From contig NZ_CP034072.1 in the NCBI RefSeq assembly GCF_003855255.1, forward strand, positions 6,428,753 through 6,492,752: a DNA stretch of 64,000 nucleotides, in the 5' to 3' direction. This DNA is from Mycolicibacterium nivoides (lineage in GTDB: Bacteria; Actinomycetota; Actinomycetes; Mycobacteriales; Mycobacteriaceae). A program made the translations under genes and the position numbers. Of this stretch, positions 35,541 through 43,561 are shown piece by piece. Each line of letters starts with the position of its first letter. Within the stretch, counting starts at the first letter, position 1. Under the pieces are notes generated by a model, which saw only the letters and a list, made by a program, of their open reading frames with translations, did no database searches and had not been told where the DNA came from.

Positions 35541-35567
35541 CTCACCGGCGCGAGGCGCGCCGGTGAG
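35541..35567. terminator. Bidirectional terminator hairpin between tenA and tpx
   Basis: A perfect 12-base-pair stem (CTCACCGGCGCG with CGCGCCGGTGAG) and a three-base loop AGG fill the gap between two convergent genes, 14 bases after each stop codon region. GAAA follows on the plus strand rather than a U-tract. It should stop transcription from both sides. Confidence 0.75.
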
Positions 35568-35582
35568 GAAAGGTAACGACGG

Positions 35583-36074
35583 TCAGAGCGCAGCCAGCGC
35601 GGCGTCGTAGTTGGGCTCCTGAACGATCTCGGGCACCAGTTCGGTGTAGGCCACGTTGCCGTCGGCGCCGATGACGACGACGGCGCGTCCCAGCAGACCG
35701 GCCATCGGACCGTCGGCCATGGTGATTCCGTAATCCTCGCCGAAGGTGTCCCGGAAAGCCGACGCGGTGATGACGTTCTCGATGCCCTCTGCTCCGCAGA
35801 AACGGTTCAGCGCGAACGGCAGGTCCTTCGACACGCACAGGACCGTGGCGCCGGCGGCAGCGGCCCGTTCGTTGAAGGTGCGCACGCTGGCGGCGCAAAT
35901 CCCGGTGTCCACCGACGGGAAGATGTTCAGCAGCACCGACTTGCCCTGGAACTGGTCATTGGTGACGGTGCCGAGATCGGTGCCGGTGACCGAGAAGCTC
36001 GGGGCCTGGCTGCCGACTGCCGGCAGGTCGCCGACCGTGTTGATGGGGTTTCCCTTGAAGGTTATCTGTGCCAT
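35583..36074 (-). CDS. tpx: Thiol peroxidase
   Basis: A 163-residue atypical two-Cys peroxiredoxin that reduces peroxides with thioredoxin. The peroxidatic Cys60 is in PSVDTGIC and the resolving Cys93 in RFCGAEG, as in other mycobacterial Tpx proteins. The usual TPVC is here TGIC, a mild change beside the active site. The length is one or two residues shorter than typical at the C-terminus. It stands alone, convergent with tenA. Confidence 0.95.
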   Translation of the reverse strand: MAQITFKGNPINTVGDLPAVGSQAPSFSVTGTDLGTVTNDQFQGKSVLLNIFPSVDTGICAASVRTFNERAAAAGATVLCVSKDLPFALNRFCGAEGIENVITASAFRDTFGEDYGITMADGPMAGLLGRAVVVIGADGNVAYTELVPEIVQEPNYDAALAAL

Positions 36075-36136
36075 GGGGCACAGTCTGTCAAAACCGGGTG
36101 CCCGGCGGGTGGGCCGGGGTGCGACGATTGACGGCG

Positions 36137-37030
36137 ATGATCGATCTGCCCGAGGCGGTGCGCGCGATGGGCACGCGGGGACCGCAGTGGCAATCGTGGG
36201 TCGATGGCCTGCCTAGACTGATCCGGGCCCAGTTCGACGAATGGGACCTGCGTGCCGACGGGCCGGCGCTTCACGGCTACTGCTCGATCGTGTTGCCGGT
36301 GCAGACCGGTGAGGGGGTGCCCGCAGTCCTCAAGGCCGCCTTCCCCGATGACGAGTCCGAACACGAACACCTGGCGCTGCGCCGCTGGGCGGGTGCCGGT
36401 GCGGTCCGGTTGCTGCGCGCCGATCCGCACCGCCGGGTGATGTTGCTGGAACGGTTGGAGCAGCGAAACCTCAACGAGCTCTGGGACATCGAGGCATGTG
36501 AGATCGTCGCCGGACTCTACGGCCGGCTTCATGTGCCTGCGCTGCCCCAGCTAAGGTCGCTCACCGAGCACACCGAACGATGTACCGCCGACCTGACCCG
36601 ACTCCCCCGCGGTGCGCCGGTTCCGCGTCGACTGGTGGAGCAGGCGATCACGCTCGGTAGAGATCTGGCCACCGATCCCGCCGTCAGCGGCACTCTGATC
36701 CACGGCGACCTGCATTACGAGAACGTCCTCGCAGGCGACCGCGCGCCATGGCTGGTGATCGATCCCAAGCCGATGAACGGGGACCCTCACTACGAGGTCG
36801 CGCCGATGCTGTGGAACCGGTGGGATGAATTGGCCGGGTACGTTCGCGACGGCGTCCGGCGCCGGTTGTCGGCCCTGGTCGATGCGGCCGGACTGGATCC
36901 CGACCGGGCCAGGGCCTGGGTGATCGTCCGGATGCTGCACAACGCGATGTGGGAGCTGACCGAGACGCCCGAACCCGACGCGGACTGGTTGACCACCTGC
37001 GTGGCGATCGCGAAGGCCGTGCAGGGCTGA
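36137..37030 (+). CDS. Aminoglycoside/hydroxyurea-type phosphotransferase
   Basis: A 297-residue protein of the APH_6_hur kinase family. The catalytic loop is LIHGDLHYENVL (about 189-200) with Asp as base and Asn as metal ligand, and the DFG-equivalent is VIDPKPMNGDP. An N-terminal lobe with VLKAAFPDDESEHE carries the ATP-binding Lys and Glu. The family includes streptomycin 6-phosphotransferases and a hydroxyurea kinase, but many actinobacterial members have unknown substrates. The start ATG 36137 gives MIDLPEAVRAMG. Resistance is possible but not shown by the sequence. Confidence 0.82.
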   Translation: MIDLPEAVRAMGTRGPQWQSWVDGLPRLIRAQFDEWDLRADGPALHGYCSIVLPVQTGEGVPAVLKAAFPDDESEHEHLALRRWAGAGAVRLLRADPHRRVMLLERLEQRNLNELWDIEACEIVAGLYGRLHVPALPQLRSLTEHTERCTADLTRLPRGAPVPRRLVEQAITLGRDLATDPAVSGTLIHGDLHYENVLAGDRAPWLVIDPKPMNGDPHYEVAPMLWNRWDELAGYVRDGVRRRLSALVDAAGLDPDRARAWVIVRMLHNAMWELTETPEPDADWLTTCVAIAKAVQG

Positions 37031-37041
37031 GACGTGCAGAC

Positions 37042-37055
37042 GCGTCGATCGACGC
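37042..37055. terminator. Palindromic hairpin between convergent genes
   Basis: GCGTCGATCGACGC is a perfect 14-base palindrome in the 26-base gap between the kinase gene and the convergent orphan gene. It would form a five-base-pair stem with a GATC loop. It is a weak terminator candidate. Confidence 0.35.
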
Positions 37056-37056
37056 C

Positions 37057-37380
37057 TCAGATGACTTTGTAGGTGAGGTCGTACAGTGCGCCCGCTCCGT
37101 TGAACTGCTGGGTGAGCTCTCCCCGCCCCAACTCGTCCGAGCGGATGAAGATCGAACCCACGTCCTGCATCTCGTCGGTGCGCAGGTCCACCTCCCTCAA
37201 CACGATCTCCAGGTGGCCGTCGAACGGCAGCAGTCGGTCCAGATCCACCACATCCCCCTGGCACATCGACACAGCCTTGAACTGGAATCCATCAGCTCTG
37301 CTGATACTGAGCTCGTCGGTCCCACCGGAGTCCTGGGTCCTTACGGCCCGGAGTTCCGACAGCTTGGCGAACAACGACAT
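37057..37380 (-). CDS. Orphan 107-residue soluble protein
   Basis: A small, soluble, acidic protein without signal peptide, membrane helix or recognised domain. Predicted to be mostly beta-strand (DELSISRADGFQFKAVSM, HLEIVLREVDLRT, QDVGSIFIRSDEL, ALYDLTYKVI). ATG 37380 has a GGAGG site six bases upstream. Its promoter region holds a variant of the inverted repeat shared with the peptidoglycan-binding protein and DUF2278 genes, so it may be co-regulated with them. I cannot assign a function. Confidence 0.7.
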   Translation of the reverse strand: MSLFAKLSELRAVRTQDSGGTDELSISRADGFQFKAVSMCQGDVVDLDRLLPFDGHLEIVLREVDLRTDEMQDVGSIFIRSDELGRGELTQQFNGAGALYDLTYKVI

Positions 37381-37453
37381 GGCATCCTCCGTTGGATCTT
37401 CCCGCCAGCGGTAGCTGACGCAGTCGATTCTCGAGTTGCCTGCCCGTCGCACA

Positions 37454-37470
37454 CATGCGTAGTGCGCTAC
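37454..37470 (-). promoter_or_regulatory. Shared dyad element, copy 3 (variant)
   Basis: Minus-strand GTAGCGCACTACGCATG keeps the GTAG-N4-CTAC inverted repeat and the GC(A/G)TG extension of copies 1 and 2 but differs in the spacer. It ends 73 bases before the orphan gene's start codon. A GAGAAT hexamer about 21 bases downstream could be a -10 element. Confidence 0.5.
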
Positions 37471-37540
37471 TTGAATCTGTTCGGCCGAGGCTTCCGGGGC
37501 GCATGTCCTGGTGAGCCGGCCGAAACGGCATCGGGGCTGA

Positions 37541-38512
37541 TCACGATGCTGATATGGCGCTCCGCAGACGCTCACGCCACCATGCCGAGCGCTCCGGGTC
37601 CGTGACCGCGTAGCGCTCGAGTCGCTCGCGCTGCGGAGCCGGGGGCATCGGCGCCACGGGTAGGTAGCCATCGACCGGAACCAGCGAACGCGAATCCGCG
37701 ACCAGGTCACCGGCGAGAAAACCCCTGGTTCCCAGCTCACAGGCGAACGGCAACCGGGGTAATGCCCCGGCCAGCGCGAGTCCGGCCGCCAGGCCGATGG
37801 TCGTCTCCAGCGTCGAGCTGACCACACAGGGCAGTCCACACGACTCGGCCACCCGCAACGCCCGCCGGGCCCCGCCCAACGGGCCGCTGGCCAGCACAGC
37901 GATGTCAGCCGCTTCGCCGAGCCGCAGGGCCATCGGGTCGTCGGCGTTGCGGATCGACTCACCGGCCGCGATGGGCACCTCGACCTGCCGTCTGACCTGG
38001 CCCAGCTCCTGCACCGTCCGGCACGGTTGTGCGACGAACTCCAGCCCGCCGGCCGCCCGGTCGAGGGCCGCGATCGCGGTGACCGCGGTATCCGGATCCC
38101 ACCGCCCCTTGGCGTCGCACCTGATGACACCGCCCGCGCCGAGCCCGTCGCGCACCGCTCGCACCCGCTCGACGTCCTGCGCCAGTCCCCCCGCCCCGAC
38201 CTCGACCGCGGCCGTCCGGCAGCCGGACGCCGCGGCGATCTGGTGAGCGCGGGCGGCCTCGACGGCGGGAACGGTGACCGCGATCGGCACCCGCCCACGC
38301 ACCGGATCGGGCCAGCCGACGGTTCCCGGCTCGGTCGCCGCGGTGAGCCAGCGGACCAGCGCGCGCTCGCCCGGCAGCGGGCTGAACTCCCCCCATCCCT
38401 GCGGCCCCTCGAGGAGCATGCCCTCGCGAGCGGTGAGGCCACCGACCCCGTCGGTGGTCGGAATGGCGAACACGGGCGCACGGTCGAAGTCGATCAGGGT
38501 CTGCACAACCAC
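37541..38512 (-). CDS. MenC-like (o-succinylbenzoate synthase) pseudoenzyme
   Basis: A 323-residue protein that follows the actinobacterial MenC fold from end to end (GWGEFSPL, INATVPAV-like IAVTVPAV, CRTA, LEF..QPC, GESIRNADDP, GPLGGARRALRVAE, SSTLETTIGLAAGLALA). Almost every catalytic position is changed. The KxK pair is A102/E104, the metal ligand Glu is Ala161, the metal ligand Asp of ADES is Gly184 and the acid/base Lys is Ala208; only Asp133 remains. It cannot work as a normal enolase-superfamily enzyme, so menC function must come from another gene. The reading frame is intact and the codon use is ordinary, which suggests a retained non-catalytic role. Confidence 0.82.
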   Translation of the reverse strand: MVVQTLIDFDRAPVFAIPTTDGVGGLTAREGMLLEGPQGWGEFSPLPGERALVRWLTAATEPGTVGWPDPVRGRVPIAVTVPAVEAARAHQIAAASGCRTAAVEVGAGGLAQDVERVRAVRDGLGAGGVIRCDAKGRWDPDTAVTAIAALDRAAGGLEFVAQPCRTVQELGQVRRQVEVPIAAGESIRNADDPMALRLGEAADIAVLASGPLGGARRALRVAESCGLPCVVSSTLETTIGLAAGLALAGALPRLPFACELGTRGFLAGDLVADSRSLVPVDGYLPVAPMPPAPQRERLERYAVTDPERSAWWRERLRSAISAS

Positions 38513-38635
38513 GTGACGCTAGCGGACCGGCCCGGCCACGGGCCGACAACGGGACAACTGCCGGTGTCTGTCCCGCGCGCGGCCTAGACTGCGCCCATGG
38601 TTCGGGAGCAGGTGCCGCTCATGAGGAGACAACCA

Positions 38636-38887
38636 ATGACGAGCGCAGTGTGGCGCGGAATGTTCACCGTGGTGTCGGCCGCGGTGCTGTCGGCCGGGTC
38701 GATGGCGGTGGCCACGATCGTGACGCCGGCCCCCAGTTCGGCGTGCGCGCCGGGAGAAACGGGCGTCACCAACGGATGCTCACCGTTCTGTGTGCCGGGC
38801 AGGCAGCTCGACCTCGCGACCGGACTGTGCCTGCCGGTGCCGCCACCGCCGGCCGTCCCGAATGGTGTTGCGACACCCGGTTACTGA
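38636..38887 (+). CDS. Small secreted cysteine-containing protein
   Basis: An 83-residue exported protein. ATG 38636 is preceded by GAGGAGAC, a better start than two upstream in-frame ATGs. A signal peptide (MFTVVSAAVLSAGSMAVATIV) is followed by a short mature part with four cysteines (SSACAPGETGVTNGCSPFC, GLCLPVPPPP). The Cys pattern and proline tail resemble the protein encoded at 43888. Function unknown; probably extracellular. Confidence 0.72.
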   Translation: MTSAVWRGMFTVVSAAVLSAGSMAVATIVTPAPSSACAPGETGVTNGCSPFCVPGRQLDLATGLCLPVPPPPAVPNGVATPGY

Positions 38888-38905
38888 GCAACTACGCTGG
38901 CTGTC

Positions 38906-39568
38906 ATGGCGCAGGTACTGACGGTCAACGTCGCTCACCCACGACCCAACACGGCCGAGGGCCGTGCCGTCACCGGCATCGACAAGCGCCCTGTCGACGG
39001 GGCGGTCGCGGTACGCGCTCCCGGCCCGATGCACGGCGGCCTCGGTAGTGGCCTGATCGGCGACACGATCGGCGACCAACAGTTCCACGGCGGGGACGAT
39101 CAGGCGGTATACGCGTACGCGCGGGAGGACCTCGACGTCTGGGAGTCCGAACTGGACCGTGAGATCGCCAACGGGGTGTTCGGGGAGAACCTGACCACCG
39201 CGGGCATCGACCTCACCAACGCCGTCATCGGTGAACGGTGGCGGGTCGGGTCCGACGGACTCGAGCTCGAGGTGTCCCGGCCGCGTATCCCCTGCCGAAC
39301 CTTCGCCACCTGGCTGCAGCTCAACGGATGGGTCAAAACCTTTACCAGAGCGGCGATTCCGGGCGCCTATCTGCGGCTGGTGACACCCGGGTCCGTATCG
39401 GCCGGCGATGAGATCGTGGTGACCGACCGGCCCGACCACGACGTCACCATCGGATTCGTGTTCCGGGCCCTGACCCTGGAGCCGCAGCACCTACCCGCGA
39501 TCCTGCGGGCTGCTGCCCTGCCCGAACCTCTGCGGGAACTCGCCGAACGACGCACCGGCGCGAGCTGA
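38906..39568 (+). CDS. MOSC domain-containing protein (YiiM-like)
   Basis: A 220-residue protein with a MOSC domain, the fold at the C-terminus of molybdenum-cofactor sulfurases. Landmarks are GLIGDTIGDQQFHGGDDQAVYAY, NGVFGENLTTAGIDL, IGERWRVG, and the conserved Cys in RIPCRTFA. A C-terminal 3-alpha extension (FRALTLEPQHLPAIL) is as in YiiM, which reduces N-hydroxylated compounds. It begins 18 bases after the small secreted protein gene. Confidence 0.87.
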   Translation: MAQVLTVNVAHPRPNTAEGRAVTGIDKRPVDGAVAVRAPGPMHGGLGSGLIGDTIGDQQFHGGDDQAVYAYAREDLDVWESELDREIANGVFGENLTTAGIDLTNAVIGERWRVGSDGLELEVSRPRIPCRTFATWLQLNGWVKTFTRAAIPGAYLRLVTPGSVSAGDEIVVTDRPDHDVTIGFVFRALTLEPQHLPAILRAAALPEPLRELAERRTGAS

Positions 39569-39594
39569 ACCGATGAATCCGCCAGCGGGGCAGG

Positions 39595-40248
39595 CTATTG
39601 CGGCCAGCTGTTGTTGCGGATCACCTCGACGAAGTCCTCGCGTACGAACGAATCGTCGAAGTGCGCCAGCACATCGGCGTTGACGGTGCCGAACGTCGAA
39701 CCCGGTCGCTGCCGCACCCCGTCGGCGAACGCGTGCAGGATCCGGTTCTTGAAGTCCGGCCTCGGATGCGCCGAGGTGACGGCATTCAGATCAGCCGATG
39801 TCAGGTTGTCACGGCCGATCCCGAGCACATCGGTTTCGACCCCCGCTGTCACCAGAGCGATCTCAGGATCGAGGAACTCGGGGATGCCCGGCGTGGTGTG
39901 CAGCGCTATCCCCAGCCAGACCTTGCGTGCGGCGGCCTCGTCGACCCCGCGCTGCAACAGAAAGTCCCGCGCGGCATTGGCACCGTCGACCTCGAAACGC
40001 AGTTGTGAGGTCGTGCGGTACCGCTCGGTCAGCCCGAGGTCGTGAAACATCGCGCCCACGTACAGCAATTCCAGATCGGGCGTCAGCCCGATCTGCAGGC
40101 CCTGTAGCGCGCCGAAGTAGAACACCCGGCGGGAATGGTGGAACAACAGGTCATCCTCGACGTCGCGGATGTACTCGGTGGTCTCCCGCACCAGTGCGGT
40201 GTCCGGCAGTTCGATCCCGGCGATGTTGCCGGTCAGTGAAGTCGTCAT
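39595..40248 (-). CDS. HD domain-containing hydrolase
   Basis: A 217-residue metal-dependent phosphohydrolase-fold protein. The HD motif is in MFHDLGL, with the preceding His in FHHSRRVFYFG and a following IALHTTPGIPEF. The arrangement resembles cyanamide-hydratase-like HD proteins rather than nucleotide hydrolases. A GGGAG ribosome site precedes ATG 40248. It follows a 41-codon cupin fragment by 23 bases and is divergent from a GlxA-family regulator, which may control it. Confidence 0.82.
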   Translation of the reverse strand: MTTSLTGNIAGIELPDTALVRETTEYIRDVEDDLLFHHSRRVFYFGALQGLQIGLTPDLELLYVGAMFHDLGLTERYRTTSQLRFEVDGANAARDFLLQRGVDEAAARKVWLGIALHTTPGIPEFLDPEIALVTAGVETDVLGIGRDNLTSADLNAVTSAHPRPDFKNRILHAFADGVRQRPGSTFGTVNADVLAHFDDSFVREDFVEVIRNNSWPQ

Positions 40249-40271
40249 GGTGTGTCTCCCTCAAACGCGGA

Positions 40272-40397
40272 TCAGTAGACCAGACCACCGGTTGTGCGGC
40301 CGGTCAGTTTGAAAACCGCACCGAAACCAGGGATTTCAGCGGTGTCCCCGGCCCCGGGCTGGACCACTGTGACGGTTGCACCTGTGGTGGATGACAT
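40272..40397 (-). CDS. 41-residue cupin N-terminal fragment
   Basis: A short open frame with a strong AAGGAGG ribosome site seven bases before ATG 40397. The product (TVTVVQPGAGDTAEIPG, FGAVFKLTGRTTGGLVY) looks like the first two strands of a small cupin protein, in which the chain normally continues after TGG with a metal-binding HxH region. Here a stop follows directly, and no continuation is visible in other frames before the HD gene. It may be a decayed gene, a functional microprotein or a leader that couples translation into the HD gene. Confidence 0.6.
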   Translation of the reverse strand: MSSTTGATVTVVQPGAGDTAEIPGFGAVFKLTGRTTGGLVY

Positions 40398-40498
40398 GTG
40401 AACCTCCTTGTCGCCGTGCAACCAGTCTGCGACGCGGACCCTGGCAATGCCCATGTCCGATGCGCCACCTTTCCCACAGAAAGCGACACAATGGACGG

Positions 40499-41470
40499 AT
40501 GGCACAGGCGGTGGGGCCACGCGAGGTCGTGATCGTGGTCTTCGACGGGATGAAACTGCTCGATGCCGCCGGACCCGCCGAGGTTTTCGCCGAGGCCAAC
40601 CGGTTCGGCGCCGACTACCGCCTGCGGATTGCCTCGGTCGACGGTGCCGATGTCACCAGCTCGATCGGCACGAGGTTCGCGGTGACCGACCGCATCGCCG
40701 AGATCGACGGCGCCGACACCGTATTGGTGTCCGGTGGAGACGATCTGGTGGGCCGGCCGATCGATCCCGGGCTGGTGGCAGCGCTGCGGGACCTACCCAC
40801 GCGGACCCGGCGGCTGGCGTCGATCTGCACCGGGTCCTTCATCCTGGCCGAGGCCGGCCTGCTCGACGGCCGCCGGGCCACCACGCACTGGCGTCACGCA
40901 CGGCTGCTGGCGCGTGCGTATCCCACGATCTCGGTCGAGCCCGATGCGATCTTCGTCCGGGACGGAGACGTCTACACCTCGGCCGGCGTATCGGCGGGCA
41001 TCGACCTGGCGTTGGCTCTGGTGGAGGCGGATTGCGGAGCCGACCTGGTGCGCAATGTCGCACGGTCACTGGTCGTGTACCTCAAGCGTGCCGGCGGCCA
41101 GTCACAGTTCTCCACACTGGTCGAGTCGGATGCGCCCGCCGAGTCGGTGCTGCGGCGGGTCACGAGTGCGATCGCAGCCGACCCGACCGTGGACCATAGC
41201 GTGAAAAGCCTTGCGGCACTGGCCTCGCTGAGTACCCGGCAGCTGACCCGGCTGTTTCAGGCCGAACTGGGCACCACACCGGCGCGCTACGTCGAAACGG
41301 TGCGGATCGATGTCGCACGCGCGGCCCTCGATGCGGGACGCCAGGTCGGAGAAGCCGCCCGCCTGGCCGGGTTCGGCAGCGCCGAGACCTTGAGACGGGT
41401 GTTCGTCAATCACCTCGGGGTGTCGCCGAAGGCCTACCGGGACCGGTTCCGCAGCACGTCCAGCGGTTGA
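40499..41470 (+). CDS. GlxA-family transcriptional regulator (DJ-1/PfpI plus AraC)
   Basis: A 323-residue regulator. An N-terminal DJ-1/PfpI-like domain (VVIVVFDGMKLLDAAGPAEVF to about residue 185, with CTGSFILAEAG at the nucleophile-elbow position and TTHW) acts as an effector sensor. Two AraC-type helix-turn-helix units lie at about 220-320 (SVKSLAALASLSTRQLTRLF, EAARLAGFGSAETLRRVF). It is divergent from the cupin-fragment/HD operon, the probable target. The effector is unknown. Confidence 0.88.
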   Translation: MAQAVGPREVVIVVFDGMKLLDAAGPAEVFAEANRFGADYRLRIASVDGADVTSSIGTRFAVTDRIAEIDGADTVLVSGGDDLVGRPIDPGLVAALRDLPTRTRRLASICTGSFILAEAGLLDGRRATTHWRHARLLARAYPTISVEPDAIFVRDGDVYTSAGVSAGIDLALALVEADCGADLVRNVARSLVVYLKRAGGQSQFSTLVESDAPAESVLRRVTSAIAADPTVDHSVKSLAALASLSTRQLTRLFQAELGTTPARYVETVRIDVARAALDAGRQVGEAARLAGFGSAETLRRVFVNHLGVSPKAYRDRFRSTSSG

Positions 41471-41480
41471 GTCCATGCGG

Positions 41481-42170
41481 TCAGACCCAGCGCGGCAGCT
41501 CCTTGCCGATGAGCGGCGCGATCTTGTCGGCCATGTAGGCATGTCCGGCGTCGGTCGGGTGGATGCCGTCGGCGCCGATCAGCTCAGGGCGATCGAAGAA
41601 CCAGCGCTCCGCGATCGGATCGACGAACGTCGCACCCACCTGCCGAGCCTGGTCTCGCAGGATGTCGCGAACGCCCAGCAGATTCGGCGGAACATCGGGA
41701 CTCACCCACGGCGGCCCGATCACCAGCATCCGAGCGGCGGGCGCGGTTTGCCGGGCCGTGGTCAGGGCGTCGTGGCTCAAGCGGGTGACCGCACCCAGAT
41801 CGGAGTCCTTGTCGTTGCGTGACCCGAAGAAGACGATCAACGCGTCGTCGGGCTGCACCGCCCGGTTGGTCAGGTCCGCGAAGACGCTGCCGCGGTTGCC
41901 GCGGGCTTCGTAGCCGGCGCCCCCCTCGGCAAACACATCGGCATCCACCTGCACACCTCGTTGCGCCAACTCCTGCCAGGCCAACGGAGCCCAGTTCCTC
42001 GGCCCCATGCCGCCCTCGGCGACCATGCCCGTGGTGTAGGAGTCCCCGATCACCGCGATGTGGTTGATCTGGGGGTCCAGGCCCGAGGTGACATAACGCC
42101 GCTCAGGGGCCTGCGCGAACAGCCCTACCAGGAGGGCGAGCGAGACGACGAAAGTGGTCAGACGACTCAC
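41481..42170 (-). CDS. SGNH/GDSL hydrolase, exported
   Basis: A 229-residue esterase-type protein with an N-terminal membrane signal (LTTFVVSLALLVGLFAQA). It has block I IAVIGDSYTTGM with the catalytic Ser, block III FFGSRNDKD with the Asn, and the late DGIHPTDAGH with Asp and His. GTG 42170 is preceded by GGAGG at the right distance; a GTG four codons earlier is also in frame. Such enzymes deacylate esters in the envelope. It lies downstream of an acyltransferase-3 gene on the same strand, and the pair could act on the same glycan or lipid. Confidence 0.85.
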   Translation of the reverse strand: MSRLTTFVVSLALLVGLFAQAPERRYVTSGLDPQINHIAVIGDSYTTGMVAEGGMGPRNWAPLAWQELAQRGVQVDADVFAEGGAGYEARGNRGSVFADLTNRAVQPDDALIVFFGSRNDKDSDLGAVTRLSHDALTTARQTAPAARMLVIGPPWVSPDVPPNLLGVRDILRDQARQVGATFVDPIAERWFFDRPELIGADGIHPTDAGHAYMADKIAPLIGKELPRWV

Positions 42171-42325
42171 TGCAACCTCCACTCCCAGCGAGACTCAGTT
42201 CGTCCCGGACCGAAATACCGGAACAGCCTATGGGGTGAAGCTGGGCCGTAGATAGGCGGTCGATGACACAGCGATAACAAGGGCATAACAACCTGTCGCA
42301 CAGCGGGTTTGGATGGTTACAACCG

Positions 42326-43561
42326 TCAGCCCGCGCGCGCCGGAACCTCGTCGGACCGGTCCTGGGACTCGGTGTCGATCCGGTGCAGCCTGGTGTTGGC
42401 CTGCTCGACGGGCCGGATGTCGACCATTCGGCGCATCCACCGCCTGGCCGGCTCCTCGACGAGGTGATAAAGCGCAATCGCGCCTACCACGGCGATCGCG
42501 AACAGGCCCACAAGCGTCGCTTTACCCGAGAGGGTGGGCGTCAGAGTCAGCTCGAACTGCCTGGTGGTCCAGATCCAGGCGGTATGGACCAACTCGTGCA
42601 CCATGTACAGGCCGAACGAGATCTGACCGCCGTAGACCAGAAGCCGGGTGGACAGCAACGCCGGGAGGCTACCGACGCCGACAGCCAGGGCGACCACCTG
42701 CGGGACGAACAGGATGTCGACGATGCCGCCGGCGTCGCCGACGGTGTTCATCGGGTGCTTGTCGAAGAAGTACAGTCCGCCGATGATGACGACGCCCAAC
42801 ACGATCGACAGGTAGCCCGCGCGCTTCTGGGTCCGTTCCGTCAGATGCAGCTTGCGTACCGCGGTGCACGCCAGCGCACCAGCGGTGAACTGCATGACGA
42901 TCCTCGGCAGCCAGCTCCACGGGGTGTAGAAGTGCCCGGTGGCCATCAGGAGCACCACCGGCGGCACGGAGGCGGCGATGGCCAGCAGGACCAGGCTCCG
43001 CGCCCGGGTGGCCCGCGCGATCCTGAAGACGACCATGATCAGCGCCCCGAACAGCAGGTAGGCCAGCCATTCGGCACTGATCGACCAGGCGGGCCCGTCC
43101 CAGCTCGAACCGTCGAAATAGGGCTGGAACCACAGTTGGACCAGGAAGAGCTGGCGCACGTAGCTGACGGCGTTGTAACCGCTGGTGTCCTCGGGCGGGA
43201 TGTGGCCGACGTTGAGGGTGAAGATCAGCCACAGCGCGGCCAGGTGCAGCGTGACCAGATACACCGGCCACACCCGGGACAAGCGCAGCCACAAGAAGTG
43301 CAATGTGGCCCGGGCGGACCAGGTCGGCCCCATCCGGTCGATGTAGTTCCAGGTCAGGACGAATCCGCTGAGGATGAAGAACAGGTCGACGCCCTGGGCG
43401 CCCCGGTCGAGCACGGGAGCCAGCGCCTCGGTGACGTCGGGTGCCACTTGGTAGAGCAGGGGTCGGAAGTGGAACAGGACCACCCACACCGCCGCAACGA
43501 TGCGCAGACCCGTCAGGGCCTTGATCTCTGCGCCGCGCACAACACCCTTTTCCGTATCCAC
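42326..43561 (-). CDS. Acyltransferase 3 family membrane protein
   Basis: A 411-residue integral membrane O-acyltransferase with about ten helices. The family's catalytic His is in VLFHFRPLL near residue 31, with GVDLFFILSGFVLTWNY and RLSRVWPVYLVTL following. Members transfer acetyl, succinyl or other acyl groups to sugars of lipids, wall polymers or antibiotics. The start codon is GTG 43561. The acceptor is unknown. The SGNH hydrolase downstream is a common partner activity. Confidence 0.87.
   Translation of the reverse strand: MDTEKGVVRGAEIKALTGLRIVAAVWVVLFHFRPLLYQVAPDVTEALAPVLDRGAQGVDLFFILSGFVLTWNYIDRMGPTWSARATLHFLWLRLSRVWPVYLVTLHLAALWLIFTLNVGHIPPEDTSGYNAVSYVRQLFLVQLWFQPYFDGSSWDGPAWSISAEWLAYLLFGALIMVVFRIARATRARSLVLLAIAASVPPVVLLMATGHFYTPWSWLPRIVMQFTAGALACTAVRKLHLTERTQKRAGYLSIVLGVVIIGGLYFFDKHPMNTVGDAGGIVDILFVPQVVALAVGVGSLPALLSTRLLVYGGQISFGLYMVHELVHTAWIWTTRQFELTLTPTLSGKATLVGLFAIAVVGAIALYHLVEEPARRWMRRMVDIRPVEQANTRLHRIDTESQDRSDEVPARAG

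Noticed and set aside
37541..38512. Annotation as a working o-succinylbenzoate synthase
   Set aside because: Four of the five catalytic or metal-binding positions are replaced by residues that cannot do the chemistry.
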